Assembly (NCBI RefSeq): GCF_003627955.1
Contig: NZ_RBWS01000015.1
Location: 62,001 to 126,000 of the forward strand
Source: Sphingobacterium puteale
GTDB taxonomy: Bacteria > Bacteroidota > Bacteroidia > Sphingobacteriales > Sphingobacteriaceae
Reading direction: 5' to 3'
Length of the DNA: 64,000 bases
Position numbers and translations under genes: made by a program. Positions 36,181-46,053 of this stretch are shown in pieces; the first letter of the stretch is position 1; each line of letters opens with the position of its first letter. Under the pieces are notes generated by a model that did not search any database, was not told the origin of the DNA, and saw only the letters and a list, made by a program, of their open reading frames with translations.

Positions 36181-37128
36181 CTATTGTTCACCTTTTTTTC
36201 CAAAAATAGAAAGCTTAATATATTTCCCTGGTTTTTCTTTAATATCCCTCATCAGATTATCCATTTCTTTAGAAGCATTATTCAAATTGTTATATAGTTC
36301 TTCATCATTGAGCAATAGACCTATTGATCCCTTACCGTTGTTAATCTTACTGGTAATATTCTGAAAATCAGACATCGTTGCATTCACCTTATTCATGGTT
36401 TGCTCAAAATCCAATCGTGCGGCCTTATCTGTTATAGTGTTAAGATTAGCCATTATCGAATTGATTTTTTCACCATTTTGCGAGAAATTGGATGTGATGG
36501 ATTCCAGGTTTGCCATGATCCTATTCAATCGTCCCTTCTCATCTCCAACCAAGCCTTCCACATCTTTTGTAATCCCTTCGACATTCTTCAACGATGTTGA
36601 AATACTATGGATACTGCTTTTAAAATCGTCCTGAAATTGCTTATCTAAAACTGTATTAACCACGGAAAGTGTAGAATCCAGCTTAATTGTAATGGTCTCT
36701 ATACGCTTTTGAATCGGCTCAACCTTGTCCATAATATTGGGCTGTACACCTGAATTAAGAAAATCACCATCCTTGGCCATATCCGTACTATTGCCCATTT
36801 CAAATACAATCGCCTTGCTACCCAATAAATCTGTGCTTGAAATCCGGGCGATGGTATTTTTAGGAATATGATAATGGGAATGGATCTTAAATTCTGTTTT
36901 TATTTTACCATCTGGCTGCAAAGTCATTTTGGACACCCTACCTATTTGATAACCATTCACTAAAACCGGTTTGGAAGGTGTTAATCCATCGACTGTGTTA
37001 TAAGTAGTAAAAAATGTATTATCGCTACTGAAAACGTCGTTTCCTTTTAGAAAACTGTACCCAATAAATAATAGCGCAATCGCAACGGTTGCTAATATGC
37101 CGACTTTTGTTTCGTTTGATATTTTCAC
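36181..37128 (-). CDS. MCE/MlaD-family lipid transport protein
   Basis: A 315-residue protein. An N-terminal membrane anchor (VGILATVAIALLFIGYSFLKG, about 8-28) precedes one MCE domain (about 36-115, with FFTTYNTVDGLTPSKPVLVNGYQ-type strands). A long helical, coiled-coil-like C-terminus follows with regularly spaced Asn/Ile repeats. MlaD-like proteins form hexameric rings that carry phospholipids between inner and outer membranes, usually with an MlaE/MlaF ABC transporter; none is adjacent. It is followed on the same strand by no other gene and preceded by the amidase (62-bp gap), so the two may be co-transcribed. Confidence 0.9.
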   Translation of the reverse strand: MKISNETKVGILATVAIALLFIGYSFLKGNDVFSSDNTFFTTYNTVDGLTPSKPVLVNGYQIGRVSKMTLQPDGKIKTEFKIHSHYHIPKNTIARISSTDLLGSKAIVFEMGNSTDMAKDGDFLNSGVQPNIMDKVEPIQKRIETITIKLDSTLSVVNTVLDKQFQDDFKSSIHSISTSLKNVEGITKDVEGLVGDEKGRLNRIMANLESITSNFSQNGEKINSIMANLNTITDKAARLDFEQTMNKVNATMSDFQNITSKINNGKGSIGLLLNDEELYNNLNNASKEMDNLMRDIKEKPGKYIKLSIFGKKGEQ

Positions 37129-37190
37129 AAATTATTTCTTTTGTAATGCATCATTAATATAAGTTTAAAACAGTACAAAAGCAAATCTGT

Positions 37191-37991
37191 TTAGCGTTCT
37201 ACTGAATTTTTATAAATTTTTAAAGCTGAAACCAGATTATCGACAATCTCCTGTTGTCCTTCCTCTGACAATAGATAACTCTCTTCTTCCCTATTGCTGA
37301 TAAATCCAATTTCTGTCAAGACAGCTGGCATACCTGCTTCTGCAAGTACAGCTAAACCTTTTTCCCAAAATCCTCGACTATGCCTTCCTGCTTTTACATA
37401 CTCACCTTCAATCATTTGTGCTAACCGGATACTTTTTTCCCGGAATCTGTTTTTCATCAATGAGAAAATAATTGCACTTTCGGGATCTTTTGGATCAAAT
37501 CCCTGATAGTTTTCTTTGTAATTCGATTCCAGCAAAAGCGATGCATTTTCTCGAACGGCAGCATCCTGCTGTCCTAGACGATGAGAACCTGACACTAAGC
37601 TTTCTGTTCCATGAGCACTGGAGCCACCGGAGTTACAGTGAATCGAAATAAACAGATCCGCTTTGTTTGCATTCGCTAGGCGAATACGCTTATATAATTC
37701 CACAAATTCGTCTGTTGTCCGCGTATAGATGATTTTAATCCCTGGAATATCTTTTTGAATTTGCCTTCCGAGCTTTAGTGCTACATCCAAAGCTACATTT
37801 TTTTCTAGGGATCGACGGCCCTGTGCCCCAGTATCTTTTCCACCATGCCCAGCATCAATAACAATAGTCTTGATCTGATAGTCGGGTGGCTCGGGTTGAC
37901 CGTTGTTTAATTTGAAAGAATTCAATAAAAAAAATCCCAAAGTAGCAACTATAATGCTACACCATTTTCTAATTCTTAAATCTGATTTCAT
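37191..37991 (-). CDS. N-acetylmuramoyl-L-alanine amidase (Amidase_3)
   Basis: A 266-residue zinc amidase that cuts peptide stems from MurNAc. An uncleaved or cleavable N-terminal hydrophobic segment (CSIIVATLGFFLLNSF) suggests export. Zinc ligands are visible in VIDAGHGGKDTGAQG (His), SLEKNVALDVALKLG (Glu) and ISIHCNSGG (His). The catalytic Glu lies in VLTEIGFISN near residue 235. AmiA/B/C-type enzymes separate daughter cells. It is upstream of the MCE gene and divergent from the LptD-like gene. No activator (EnvC/NlpD) is visible nearby. Confidence 0.93.
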   Translation of the reverse strand: MKSDLRIRKWCSIIVATLGFFLLNSFKLNNGQPEPPDYQIKTIVIDAGHGGKDTGAQGRRSLEKNVALDVALKLGRQIQKDIPGIKIIYTRTTDEFVELYKRIRLANANKADLFISIHCNSGGSSAHGTESLVSGSHRLGQQDAAVRENASLLLESNYKENYQGFDPKDPESAIIFSLMKNRFREKSIRLAQMIEGEYVKAGRHSRGFWEKGLAVLAEAGMPAVLTEIGFISNREEESYLLSEEGQQEIVDNLVSALKIYKNSVER

Positions 37992-38090
37992 TGAATAATT
38001 ATTTGCTCTACTATAAACGCAACAAAATGAGTCAATATTATTTCTTTAATAGATAACGATATTTAACATATTTTCTATTTGTTTTTTGAC

Positions 38091-38098
38091 TAATTTTG
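38091..38098 (+). promoter_or_regulatory. -7 promoter element of the LptD-like gene
   Basis: TAATTTTG exactly matches TAnnTTTG, about 50 bp before the proposed start. No -33 TTTG sits at the usual spacing. Confidence 0.4.
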
Positions 38099-38147
38099 TC
38101 CTTCGAAGTTTAACATTATTTCACAAAAATAACATTTGTCTTTAATT

Positions 38148-40823
38148 TTGAAGTCGTTAATCAACATTTTAACACTATTTATCATTCTTGCAACGAGCAA
38201 TTCAACGTTGGCTCAGAGCAATATTCCATTAAAACAGAACGGACTTCAAAGTAAGGACGCTGGCTCGGCGAACAGTAAACTGCAGGATACAACAAAAATT
38301 AAGCCTATAGATTCTACCAAATCCGTTCAAGACACCTCCAAGAAAAAAGGCAGCGGTCTGCAGGCGGAAGTCAGCATTATTGCTGTTGATTCTCAAAAAT
38401 CGGAAGTAGCAAAGAATATTAGTCATTTATATCGCGGAGCAAAAGTAAAGTATCAGGATTTTGAGCTTTCGGCTGATTATATCCGTCTTGACCGCAATCA
38501 GAAAAAGATCTTTGCGTCGGGGATATATGATAAAAGTGGTAAATATGTAGGACGTCCTATTGTCATTATGGGTAATGGTGAATCACCCAAAACAGTAGAT
38601 TCACTTTATTATGATTATGAGAAACAGGAAGGAAACACCTATGGTATTATGACTGAGGTCGATGGAGGCTTTATCCAAGCCAATATCGTTCGAAAAAATA
38701 TCTATGATGAGATGTCAATCTATAAGGGGCTATACAGTACTTGTAACCTCCCACAGCCACATACTCATTTCGGAATACATATCTCGAAAGGGATAGTGAC
38801 CAAAAATCAGATTATCTCTGGCCCTGCATACCTGGTGGTTATGGGGGTACCTATGCCCGTAGCCTTCCCCTTTGCATTTTTTCCAAAGCCGGATAAAAGA
38901 GCTTCAGGATTTCTTTTCCCCTCTTTCGGAGAGGACTATACGCGCGGATTTTCCATGCGTGACATTGGTTGGTATTTAGCCTTCAATGATTATTGGGATA
39001 GTGAGATTCGAGGCTCATTATATTCTAAAGGCTCTTGGGAAGCTTCAGTAAACACCCGATATACAGTCAATTACAAATACAACGGTGGATTTAACATACG
39101 CTACGCCAATACGAAAGTCGGTGTGGAAGGTACCGATAACTATGGTTCAAATAAAGATTTCAATGTAACCTGGAACCATACCCAACGCCAGGAAGCTAAT
39201 CCTGGAACATCGTTCTCCGCAAGTGTAAACTTTGGTACGGCCTCATACTTTCAAAATACAGGTACAGGAAGTAACCAGACAACCTATCAAAACCTGGCTC
39301 AAAACAGAATGGGTTCTTCCATCAGTTACGGAAAAGTCTTTGCCGATGGTAAGGTTAACTTAACAGCCAGTTTAACACATAGTCAAGATATGGCTAATAG
39401 GACTATTCAATTAAGTTTGCCAAATATCAGCTTAAACGTTTCTTCGTTCAATCCCTTTGACAGCAAAGATCGCGTAGGCGAACAAAAATGGTATCAGCGT
39501 ATTAACGTTGGTTATAGTTTCCAGGCGCAAAATACAGTCTCCACAGCAGATTCACTTCTTTTCTCGTCAGGAGGCTTCAAAAGGTTCCAAAATGGCTTCC
39601 AACACAATATTCCGGTTAGCCTCTCACTTAACGCATTTAAATATTTTCAATTCAACACAAGTGTAAATTATACCGAACGTTGGTATTTCCAAAGCACTAG
39701 ACAACGTATTGATAACACGCCATCGGGTTATAGACAACGACTCGATACTTTACAGGGGTTTAATCGTGCTTATGATTATTCCGTATCTACTGGTCTTTCT
39801 ACAAAAATCTATGGTATGTATCCAAAGATCGGAAAAATTCAAGCGATCAGACACGTTGTTACCCCGTCAATCAATCTGAACTACAGACCAGATTTTTCGG
39901 ATCCCCGCTATGGATTTTACCAACATTATAATGACCAATACGGCAACCGCAACGTATATTCCATCTTCGCTCAGGGCATCTATGGATCTCCTTCTGCAGG
40001 AAAATCTGCTGGTATAGGCTTCTCAATTGACAACAATATTGAGGCTAAAGTAAAAAGCAAATCTGACACCACCGACGGCGGTTTCAAAAAGATTCCAATT
40101 CTCCAGGGTTTGACCTTTAGCGGAAATTACAATTTCGTAGCAGATTCATTGAAACTGTCTCCGATAACTTTTTCAGGCAGGACGGCCTTTTTCGACCAGA
40201 AGATGAACGTAAATTTTAACGGGACCTTTGATCCTTATTCTATAGACAATAATGGCGTCCGAATCAACAGATATGCGATCAAAGATGGAAGTTTGGCCCG
40301 CCTGACGAACTTCGGCCTATCCTTTGACTATAGCCTAAATCCAAAAGCAGCCAAATCACGTAATAACAATATTGATTCGCTGCGGAAAGAAATGTCCGGT
40401 GCCGGGATGACCCCGGAGCAGGCGCAGGCTTTAGCCCGGATCAGTTCCGATCCGAATGCCTTTGTGGACTTTAATATACCCTGGAATCTAGCGGCTTCAT
40501 TCAGCTTTAACATGTCTAAGTTCTTCAACTCAAGCACACGTCGAATGGACAACCAGATTACAAGTACGTTGAATTTACATGGCGATTTCAGTGTTACCCC
40601 TAAATGGAAAGTTACCTTTCAATCCGGCTACGATTTCAAACAAAAAGAAGTCGTCATGACTTCTTTTAATATCTACCGAGATTTACACTGTTGGGATATG
40701 TCCTTTGGTTGGATGCCATTCGGACGATATCGGAGTTATAATGTCACTATCCGGGCGAAGGCATCCATCTTGCAAGACCTCAAACTGACAAAAAGAGCAA
40801 GTTCTGGAGGCGGTTATTTTTAA
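38148..40823 (+). CDS. LptD-like outer-membrane LPS assembly protein
   Basis: An approximately 891-residue outer-membrane protein with a signal peptide (MKSLINILTLFIILATSNSTLAQ). An N-terminal OstA-like region (about 75-230; YRGAKVKYQDFELSADYI, LYSTCNLPQPHTHFGIH) is followed by a large beta-barrel rich in alternating aromatic strands. In other bacteria LptD with LptE inserts LPS into the outer leaflet. No ATG fits: two in-frame TTG codons (38136 and 38148) are available, and I prefer 38148 because Lys follows the start as in a normal signal peptide. It ends in a terminator stem that includes its stop codon. Confidence 0.8.
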   Translation: MKSLINILTLFIILATSNSTLAQSNIPLKQNGLQSKDAGSANSKLQDTTKIKPIDSTKSVQDTSKKKGSGLQAEVSIIAVDSQKSEVAKNISHLYRGAKVKYQDFELSADYIRLDRNQKKIFASGIYDKSGKYVGRPIVIMGNGESPKTVDSLYYDYEKQEGNTYGIMTEVDGGFIQANIVRKNIYDEMSIYKGLYSTCNLPQPHTHFGIHISKGIVTKNQIISGPAYLVVMGVPMPVAFPFAFFPKPDKRASGFLFPSFGEDYTRGFSMRDIGWYLAFNDYWDSEIRGSLYSKGSWEASVNTRYTVNYKYNGGFNIRYANTKVGVEGTDNYGSNKDFNVTWNHTQRQEANPGTSFSASVNFGTASYFQNTGTGSNQTTYQNLAQNRMGSSISYGKVFADGKVNLTASLTHSQDMANRTIQLSLPNISLNVSSFNPFDSKDRVGEQKWYQRINVGYSFQAQNTVSTADSLLFSSGGFKRFQNGFQHNIPVSLSLNAFKYFQFNTSVNYTERWYFQSTRQRIDNTPSGYRQRLDTLQGFNRAYDYSVSTGLSTKIYGMYPKIGKIQAIRHVVTPSINLNYRPDFSDPRYGFYQHYNDQYGNRNVYSIFAQGIYGSPSAGKSAGIGFSIDNNIEAKVKSKSDTTDGGFKKIPILQGLTFSGNYNFVADSLKLSPITFSGRTAFFDQKMNVNFNGTFDPYSIDNNGVRINRYAIKDGSLARLTNFGLSFDYSLNPKAAKSRNNNIDSLRKEMSGAGMTPEQAQALARISSDPNAFVDFNIPWNLAASFSFNMSKFFNSSTRRMDNQITSTLNLHGDFSVTPKWKVTFQSGYDFKQKEVVMTSFNIYRDLHCWDMSFGWMPFGRYRSYNVTIRAKASILQDLKLTKRASSGGGYF

Positions 40824-40840
40824 AATAACCGCTTTTTTTT
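40810..40840 (+). terminator. Terminator overlapping the LptD-like stop codon
   Basis: A 10-bp stem gcggttattt/aaataaccgc (40810-40819 with 40823-40832) has a 3-nt loop and is followed by a T run. The stop codon TAA lies at the loop edge. Confidence 0.85.
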
Positions 40841-40967
40841 ATTCCACTTACCTAAGTTCCTATACAAGATTCACTTCCATTGTACTCGAATGCATTCATT
40901 TTAAACCCCTTCTTATCAAAACAATTTTAGCCTATCGTTGATCCGTAATTTTACGTAAGTTTATACT

Positions 40968-42215
40968 ATGAAAGCAGAAATTATCACTATTGGAGACGAG
41001 ATTCTTATAGGACAGATTATCGATACCAATTCCAGCTGGATTGCACAACAATTAAGAAAATTCGAAATTGATATTGTCCAGATGACATCCATTCCCGATA
41101 CAGAGGAAGCTATTTTCAATACATTAAAAAGTGCTTCCGCAAGAGCCGATTTGATTTTAATTACAGGCGGACTCGGTCCAACAAAAGACGATGTTACTAA
41201 AAATACCGCTGCCAAATATTTTGGTACAACCTTAATTCGGGACGAAAAAGTACTCCAGCATGTCACCAGTTTCTTTGAAGCCCGTAATCTGGAAATGCTA
41301 GAGATTAACAAACAGCAAGCTGACGTATTGGCTAACTGTGAAATACTGTTCAACGATTATGGCACAGCTCCCGGCATGTTGGTTTCAAAAGAACAAAAGA
41401 ATTATATCTTTATGCCCGGCGTCCCATTCGAAATGAAACATTTGATGGAAAAACGTGTCTTTCCATTGATCGCACAGCAAAGTAAAGATATATTTATCCA
41501 TCATGAGACAATACTCGTTGGCGGTATCGGAGAATCCTATCTTGCAGAAGAAATAAAGGATATTGAAGACGAACTTCCCTCAACCATTAAATTAGCATAT
41601 TTGCCCACATTGGCCTTTATCCGCTTACGGCTTTCTGGAAAAAGTAAAAACAGCGCAGATATTCTTCAAGAGGTCAAACTCTTTAAGAGTAAACTTCTGC
41701 ATCGCTTAAAAAATTATGTCATTGCGGATTACGACACCAGCATTGAAGCATTTTTAATCAAGGAGTTTACGCATCAGGGGCTTACATTGACTACCGCTGA
41801 AAGCTGTACAGGGGGTAGTTTGGCTGCGTCATTAACAGCCAATCCGGGTAGCAGCGAGATCTTCGTCGGTGGTACTATCCCCTATTCCAATCGGCTAAAA
41901 CAACAGTTATTGGCAGTCAAAGAAACGACTTTAGATCAATTCGGGGCAGTCAGTGAACAAACTGCCATCGAAATGGCAGCTGGAGCAAAAGCAACATTTA
42001 GTACCGATTATGCCATTGCCACCACTGGGATAGCAGGTCCGGGGGGAGGATCCGCGGACAAACCCGTGGGAACTGTCTGGATTGCAGTAGCCGGAAAAAA
42101 AGAAATTATCACAAAAAAGTTTCAATTCAACAATGACAGACTCGTCAATATCGAGCGCACACGCATGAATGCTCTTCTTCTACTTTGGAAACTGCTTATA
42201 AAAGAAGAAGAATAA
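40968..42215 (+). CDS. cinA: CinA-family protein (nicotinamide-nucleotide amidohydrolase)
   Basis: A 415-residue two-domain protein. The N-terminal MoCF/COG1058 domain (about 1-170) starts MKAEIITIGDEILIGQIIDTNS and includes ITGGLGPTKDD. The C-terminal CinA/PncC domain (about 255-415) includes LTTAESCTGGSLAASLTANPGSS and IATTGIAGPGGGSADKPVGTVWIA, the signature of NMN deamidase activity. It recycles NMN from pyridine-nucleotide turnover. It is followed by an E2 gene after a 123-bp AT-rich gap. Confidence 0.93.
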   Translation: MKAEIITIGDEILIGQIIDTNSSWIAQQLRKFEIDIVQMTSIPDTEEAIFNTLKSASARADLILITGGLGPTKDDVTKNTAAKYFGTTLIRDEKVLQHVTSFFEARNLEMLEINKQQADVLANCEILFNDYGTAPGMLVSKEQKNYIFMPGVPFEMKHLMEKRVFPLIAQQSKDIFIHHETILVGGIGESYLAEEIKDIEDELPSTIKLAYLPTLAFIRLRLSGKSKNSADILQEVKLFKSKLLHRLKNYVIADYDTSIEAFLIKEFTHQGLTLTTAESCTGGSLAASLTANPGSSEIFVGGTIPYSNRLKQQLLAVKETTLDQFGAVSEQTAIEMAAGAKATFSTDYAIATTGIAGPGGGSADKPVGTVWIAVAGKKEIITKKFQFNNDRLVNIERTRMNALLLLWKLLIKEEE

Positions 42216-42338
42216 GAACCGGATGAACATAAAATAATATTTCAATAAAATCGTTTTTTAAGGAATAATATTTTAAATTGTTGAAAGTAAACCACAATTT
42301 AATTAACTTCGTTTTTCTATAACGAGATTGCTAAAAAT

Positions 42339-43688
42339 ATGGCTTTATATAAACTCTTACTTCCAAAAATGGGAGAAAGTGTATCGGAAGCAACAATTAC
42401 CAAATGGTTAAAACAACCAGGTGACCTGATTGAAGAAGATGACACTTTATTGGAAATCGCAACAGATAAAGTTGATTCGGAAGTACCTTCTCCTGTTAAA
42501 GGTATTTTGAAAGAACAACTTTATACCAAGGACCAAATCGTCCAGGTTGGGGATGTCGTTGCAATTATAGAAGTAGAAGGAGACAACGAAACAAGTGAAC
42601 CAGCCGTTCAAGCGGAGGAAAGCCCAAGGGATCAAGCTACAGGCTCAGGCGAAGCTTCAGATCTGGAAATACCGGGTCTAGATCAATTAGAGAGTCCTAA
42701 AGAAGAAGTTACTCCGGTTCATTACGAGCACACGACTCGTTTTTATTCACCGTTGGTAAAAAACATAGCCCGTCACGAGGGACTATCTCTCGGAGAGCTT
42801 GATCGCATCCAAGGTACCGGAGTTGAAGGCCGGGTAACAAAAGAGGACATTCTTTCTTATGTTTCCAATCGAGGGTCTCGCCAAAATATAGATCATTCAA
42901 AACCGGAGATCGCTCCTGTTATCGAGAACGAACCTGTACAAGCTGTTCCGACGGCAACTGTCCATACTGTGGCAAATGGCCATGACGAAATTATTGAAAT
43001 GGACCGTATGCGACGCTTGATTTCTGACCACATGGTCAAGAGCGTTCAAGTATCCCCACATGTCTGTTCATTTGTGGAAGCGGATGTCACTAACCTCGTG
43101 CTCTGGCGCAATAAAGTAAAAGATGCCTATAAAAAACGTGAGGGAGAGAATATAACATTCACACCACTGTTTATAGAAGCAATTACCAAGGCGCTAAAAG
43201 ACTTTCCTTTGGTTAATATATCAATAGACGGTTATAATATTATCAAAAAGAAAAATATCAATATAGGTATGGCGGCAGCGTTGCCCAATGGCAATCTCAT
43301 TGTCCCCGTAATAAAAAATGCCGATCAACTGAGTCTGGTAGGGCTGAGCAAATCGGTTAATGACCTTGCACAACGCTCACGCGCCAATAAACTAAAACCT
43401 GATGATACCCAAGACGGAACATTTACATTTACCAACATAGGTGCCTTTGGCAATATTATGGGAACACCGATTATCAATCAACCTCAAGCTGCAATATTGG
43501 CAGTCGGCACCATAACAAAAAAACCCGCTGTGATTGAAACGGAATACGGCGATATGATCGGAATCCGACATATGATGTATCTTTCCCTGTCTTACGATCA
43601 TCGTGCAATAGATGGTGCCTTAGGCGGCATGTTCTTAAAACGGGTTGCGGACTATCTCGAAAACTGGGATAGCAACAGAGAAATCTAA
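42339..43688 (+). CDS. 2-oxoacid dehydrogenase E2 (dihydrolipoamide acyltransferase)
   Basis: A 449-residue acyltransferase. The N-terminal lipoyl domain has the lipoylated Lys44 in ATDKVDSEV. A Glu/Pro-rich linker leads to a peripheral subunit-binding domain (about 133-170, FYSPLVKNIARHEGLSLGELDRIQGTGVEGRVTKEDI region). The catalytic domain (about 215-449) ends with SYDHRAIDGALGG, giving the HxxxDG catalytic His421 and Asp425. The acyl substrate (branched-chain, pyruvate or 2-oxoglutarate) cannot be decided, as no E1 or E3 gene is adjacent; its sequence style resembles branched-chain or generic E2. Confidence 0.92.
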   Translation: MALYKLLLPKMGESVSEATITKWLKQPGDLIEEDDTLLEIATDKVDSEVPSPVKGILKEQLYTKDQIVQVGDVVAIIEVEGDNETSEPAVQAEESPRDQATGSGEASDLEIPGLDQLESPKEEVTPVHYEHTTRFYSPLVKNIARHEGLSLGELDRIQGTGVEGRVTKEDILSYVSNRGSRQNIDHSKPEIAPVIENEPVQAVPTATVHTVANGHDEIIEMDRMRRLISDHMVKSVQVSPHVCSFVEADVTNLVLWRNKVKDAYKKREGENITFTPLFIEAITKALKDFPLVNISIDGYNIIKKKNINIGMAAALPNGNLIVPVIKNADQLSLVGLSKSVNDLAQRSRANKLKPDDTQDGTFTFTNIGAFGNIMGTPIINQPQAAILAVGTITKKPAVIETEYGDMIGIRHMMYLSLSYDHRAIDGALGGMFLKRVADYLENWDSNREI

Positions 43689-43703
43689 TGGCAACAACAT
43701 CGT

Positions 43704-43757
43704 CAAAAAAATGGCTGTCAAAAAGTGATATAAATATTTTTGAACAGCCATTTTTTT
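43704..43757. terminator. Bidirectional terminator between E2 and MATE genes
   Basis: The arms aaaaaaatggctgt (43705-43718) and acagccatttttttt-type (43744-43757) form a stem with a 25-nt AT-rich loop and A/T flanks, between convergent genes. Confidence 0.65.
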
Positions 43758-43839
43758 ATTTTAAAATATTTCTACACGAGGGTACCTCAAATAGTTTATT
43801 TCCGACACATCACACACATTTATAGATATTTATACGTTT

Positions 43840-45213
43840 TTATAGCTTACTATTTTCAAATTGGAATTTCTTTTTCTTTATCACCAATTGGAAGCGTAAA
43901 TAAAGTAAAAGAGACGAAGTCAATAAGCCTAAAGTAAGACCATACCAAATGCCTTTAATACCCCAGTCAAAGAGTATCCCCATTACATAACCACTCGGCA
44001 ACCCGATAATCCAATAGGCGATAAAAGTGATGATGGTTGGAATATTAACATCTCCCATACCTCTTAAAACCCCCAGCCCAACGACTTGTGTACCATCAAA
44101 TAGCTGAAAAAGACCTGCAATGATCAGTAATTGAGCTGCGATAACAACCACTGCTTTATCCGAGGTAAAAATGTATGGCAAATAATTATTAAAAATTGCA
44201 AATAAGGAAGCAGTAATCAGCATAAAAAGTAAAACCAGCTGATAAGATGTGATGGCAAAGCGCTCCAAGCGGAACAGATTTCTATTTCCATAGCTATTTC
44301 CCACTTTAATTGTTGCTGCAGCAGCGATACCACTTGCCATCATATATGTCATCGCGGCGAGCTGAATAGCGACCTGATGAGAAGCCTGTGCGGTAGCACT
44401 AATTGTTCCCGCCAGTAATGATGCTCCTGCAAACGCACCGATTTCGAAAACATATTGCATCGCGACCGGAGCTCCGATCCGCAATATTTTCCCAAATCTT
44501 ACCCGATCTATGACTGTAATTTTAAAATGTTGTATATAACCATTGAACTTCTTCGAACGCAAGACATAAGTCATCATCACTGACATCATCAAAATACGGT
44601 CAATCAACGTACTATATCCAACACCTTTCACTCCCATGGGCGTAATTCCGAACATGCCCTTGACGAAGATGATAGCCAAGATAATATTGAGAACATTTCC
44701 CCATATGGTTACGTTCATGGCTTGTTTAGTAAATCCCAAACCTTCGGCAAATTGTTTAAATGTACTGAATACCATTAAAGGTAACATGGAAAGACTTAGA
44801 ATAAGTAAATAAGGTTTCGCCTCTTTGACAACAGCCGGATCCTGATTCAGATGATCAATTGCAAGCATAGAGCCAAAATAAACTAAACAGAACAATAATA
44901 TTCCTGTAATGATATTCAACCAGAAACTATTTGATAACAATACTGCACACTCCTTCTTGTTATCACGGCCATTTTCCTGAGCAATCAATGGTGTGATACC
45001 ATAAGCAATTCCTAATCCAATGACCATAACGATCATAAAAACAGCATTCACCAAGGACACAGCAGCCAATGGAATCGTTCCAGCAAAATGTCCGACAATA
45101 ACGCTATCGGCGGTATGTACCAAGGTATGTCCCAGCTGCGAAATGACAACCGGTCCGGCCAATACAATTGTACTTTTATAATACGGCTTGAATGTTTTAA
45201 ATTTTCCCAACAT
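43840..45213 (-). CDS. MATE-family efflux transporter
   Basis: A 457-residue multidrug and toxic compound extrusion protein with about twelve membrane helices. The first motif LAGPVVISQLGHTLVHTADSVIVGHF (about 17-42) is typical of NorM-type MATE pumps, which use Na+ or H+ to expel cationic compounds. I chose the ATG at 45213, preceded by gagga at a good distance; an upstream in-frame start would add nine residues. The substrate is unknown. Confidence 0.93.
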   Translation of the reverse strand: MLGKFKTFKPYYKSTIVLAGPVVISQLGHTLVHTADSVIVGHFAGTIPLAAVSLVNAVFMIVMVIGLGIAYGITPLIAQENGRDNKKECAVLLSNSFWLNIITGILLFCLVYFGSMLAIDHLNQDPAVVKEAKPYLLILSLSMLPLMVFSTFKQFAEGLGFTKQAMNVTIWGNVLNIILAIIFVKGMFGITPMGVKGVGYSTLIDRILMMSVMMTYVLRSKKFNGYIQHFKITVIDRVRFGKILRIGAPVAMQYVFEIGAFAGASLLAGTISATAQASHQVAIQLAAMTYMMASGIAAAATIKVGNSYGNRNLFRLERFAITSYQLVLLFMLITASLFAIFNNYLPYIFTSDKAVVVIAAQLLIIAGLFQLFDGTQVVGLGVLRGMGDVNIPTIITFIAYWIIGLPSGYVMGILFDWGIKGIWYGLTLGLLTSSLLLYLRFQLVIKKKKFQFENSKL

Positions 45214-45452
45214 AATCAATTCCTCAAAAAATAGGCACAAAAATACGAAGTTATTTCCGATCTATCGTCATATTAAAAATTATTTAGCAAAAATATAACA
45301 AAATTTACCCGACAAGTATCAACCCATTGTTAAGTAATTTTTATGTTTCAAATACCTTAAAATTATCTTAAATTTACCCGTTGGTCTAAGAACTATAGAA
45401 ATATAAATGTAACTTAGCATCTAGTTAGTAATCAAAAGAAGAGGAAAAGAGT

Positions 45453-45968
45453 ATGTACAATCCAGTAATAACATTCCTAAACATCGGAACACAGGAAATG
45501 ATTTTAATCGTGTTTGCGATCTTGTTACTTTTTGGTGGCAAGAAGCTTCCTGAATTGGCCAGAGGTTTAGGAAGAGGGATACGAGAGTTCAAAGATGCAT
45601 CTGAAGGCATCAAACGAGAGATTTCAGATCAGATCAATAATTTCGAAAAAGACATAGACACGAAGACAGAGGTCAAAGAGGAGACCGTTCCAAATGAAGT
45701 AAAAGTTGCGGAAGAGCAAGCGAAAGCTGAACAAGAAAACCAAGCTGTGGAAACAGCTGAAAATACGGAATCTGAACCAGCAAAGAAAAAATATGAATTT
45801 TCAACTCCCGCAGGGGTGGTGGAGCACAATCCACATAAGCAATTGGATTACGGAGAAGAACCTTCTCATATCACTTACGGATATAATGACCACTTTGCTG
45901 AGGGCAAAAATAACGAAGGCGAGCAAAAGAAACCTTCAGAACAGGATAACACCAACAAACCTGCTTAA
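45453..45968 (+). CDS. tatA: TatA/E-family twin-arginine translocase protein
   Basis: The N-terminal GTQEMILIVFAILLLFGGKKLPELARGLGRGIREFKDA (about 11-50) has the TatA layout: a short membrane helix, a GGKKLPEL hinge and a basic amphipathic helix. The remaining about 110 residues are acidic and low-complexity (Glu, Lys, Asn, Gln). At 171 residues it is longer than the usual 60-100, so TatB is an alternative. No tatC is adjacent. TatA forms the protein-conducting element for folded proteins. Confidence 0.85.
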   Translation: MYNPVITFLNIGTQEMILIVFAILLLFGGKKLPELARGLGRGIREFKDASEGIKREISDQINNFEKDIDTKTEVKEETVPNEVKVAEEQAKAEQENQAVETAENTESEPAKKKYEFSTPAGVVEHNPHKQLDYGEEPSHITYGYNDHFAEGKNNEGEQKKPSEQDNTNKPA

Positions 45969-46004
45969 CCTTATTACATTAATTTACAATTAGATATTTA
46001 ATAG

Positions 46005-46038
46005 AGCTGTTGAATCGTTATTCAACAGCTTTCCTTTT
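46005..46038 (+). terminator. Terminator of tatA-like gene
   Basis: A 10-bp stem agctgttgaa/ttcaacagct (46005-46014 with 46021-46030) has a 6-nt loop, followed by a T-rich tract. Confidence 0.8.
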
Positions 46039-46053
46039 TAAAGTATACCAATA

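Noticed and set aside
42370..42384. TGGGAGAAAGTGTAT, identical to part of the mraZ-side MraZ repeat array
   Set aside because: It lies inside the E2 coding sequence and simply encodes the conserved MGESV motif; it shows that such 15-mers can arise by chance in coding DNA.
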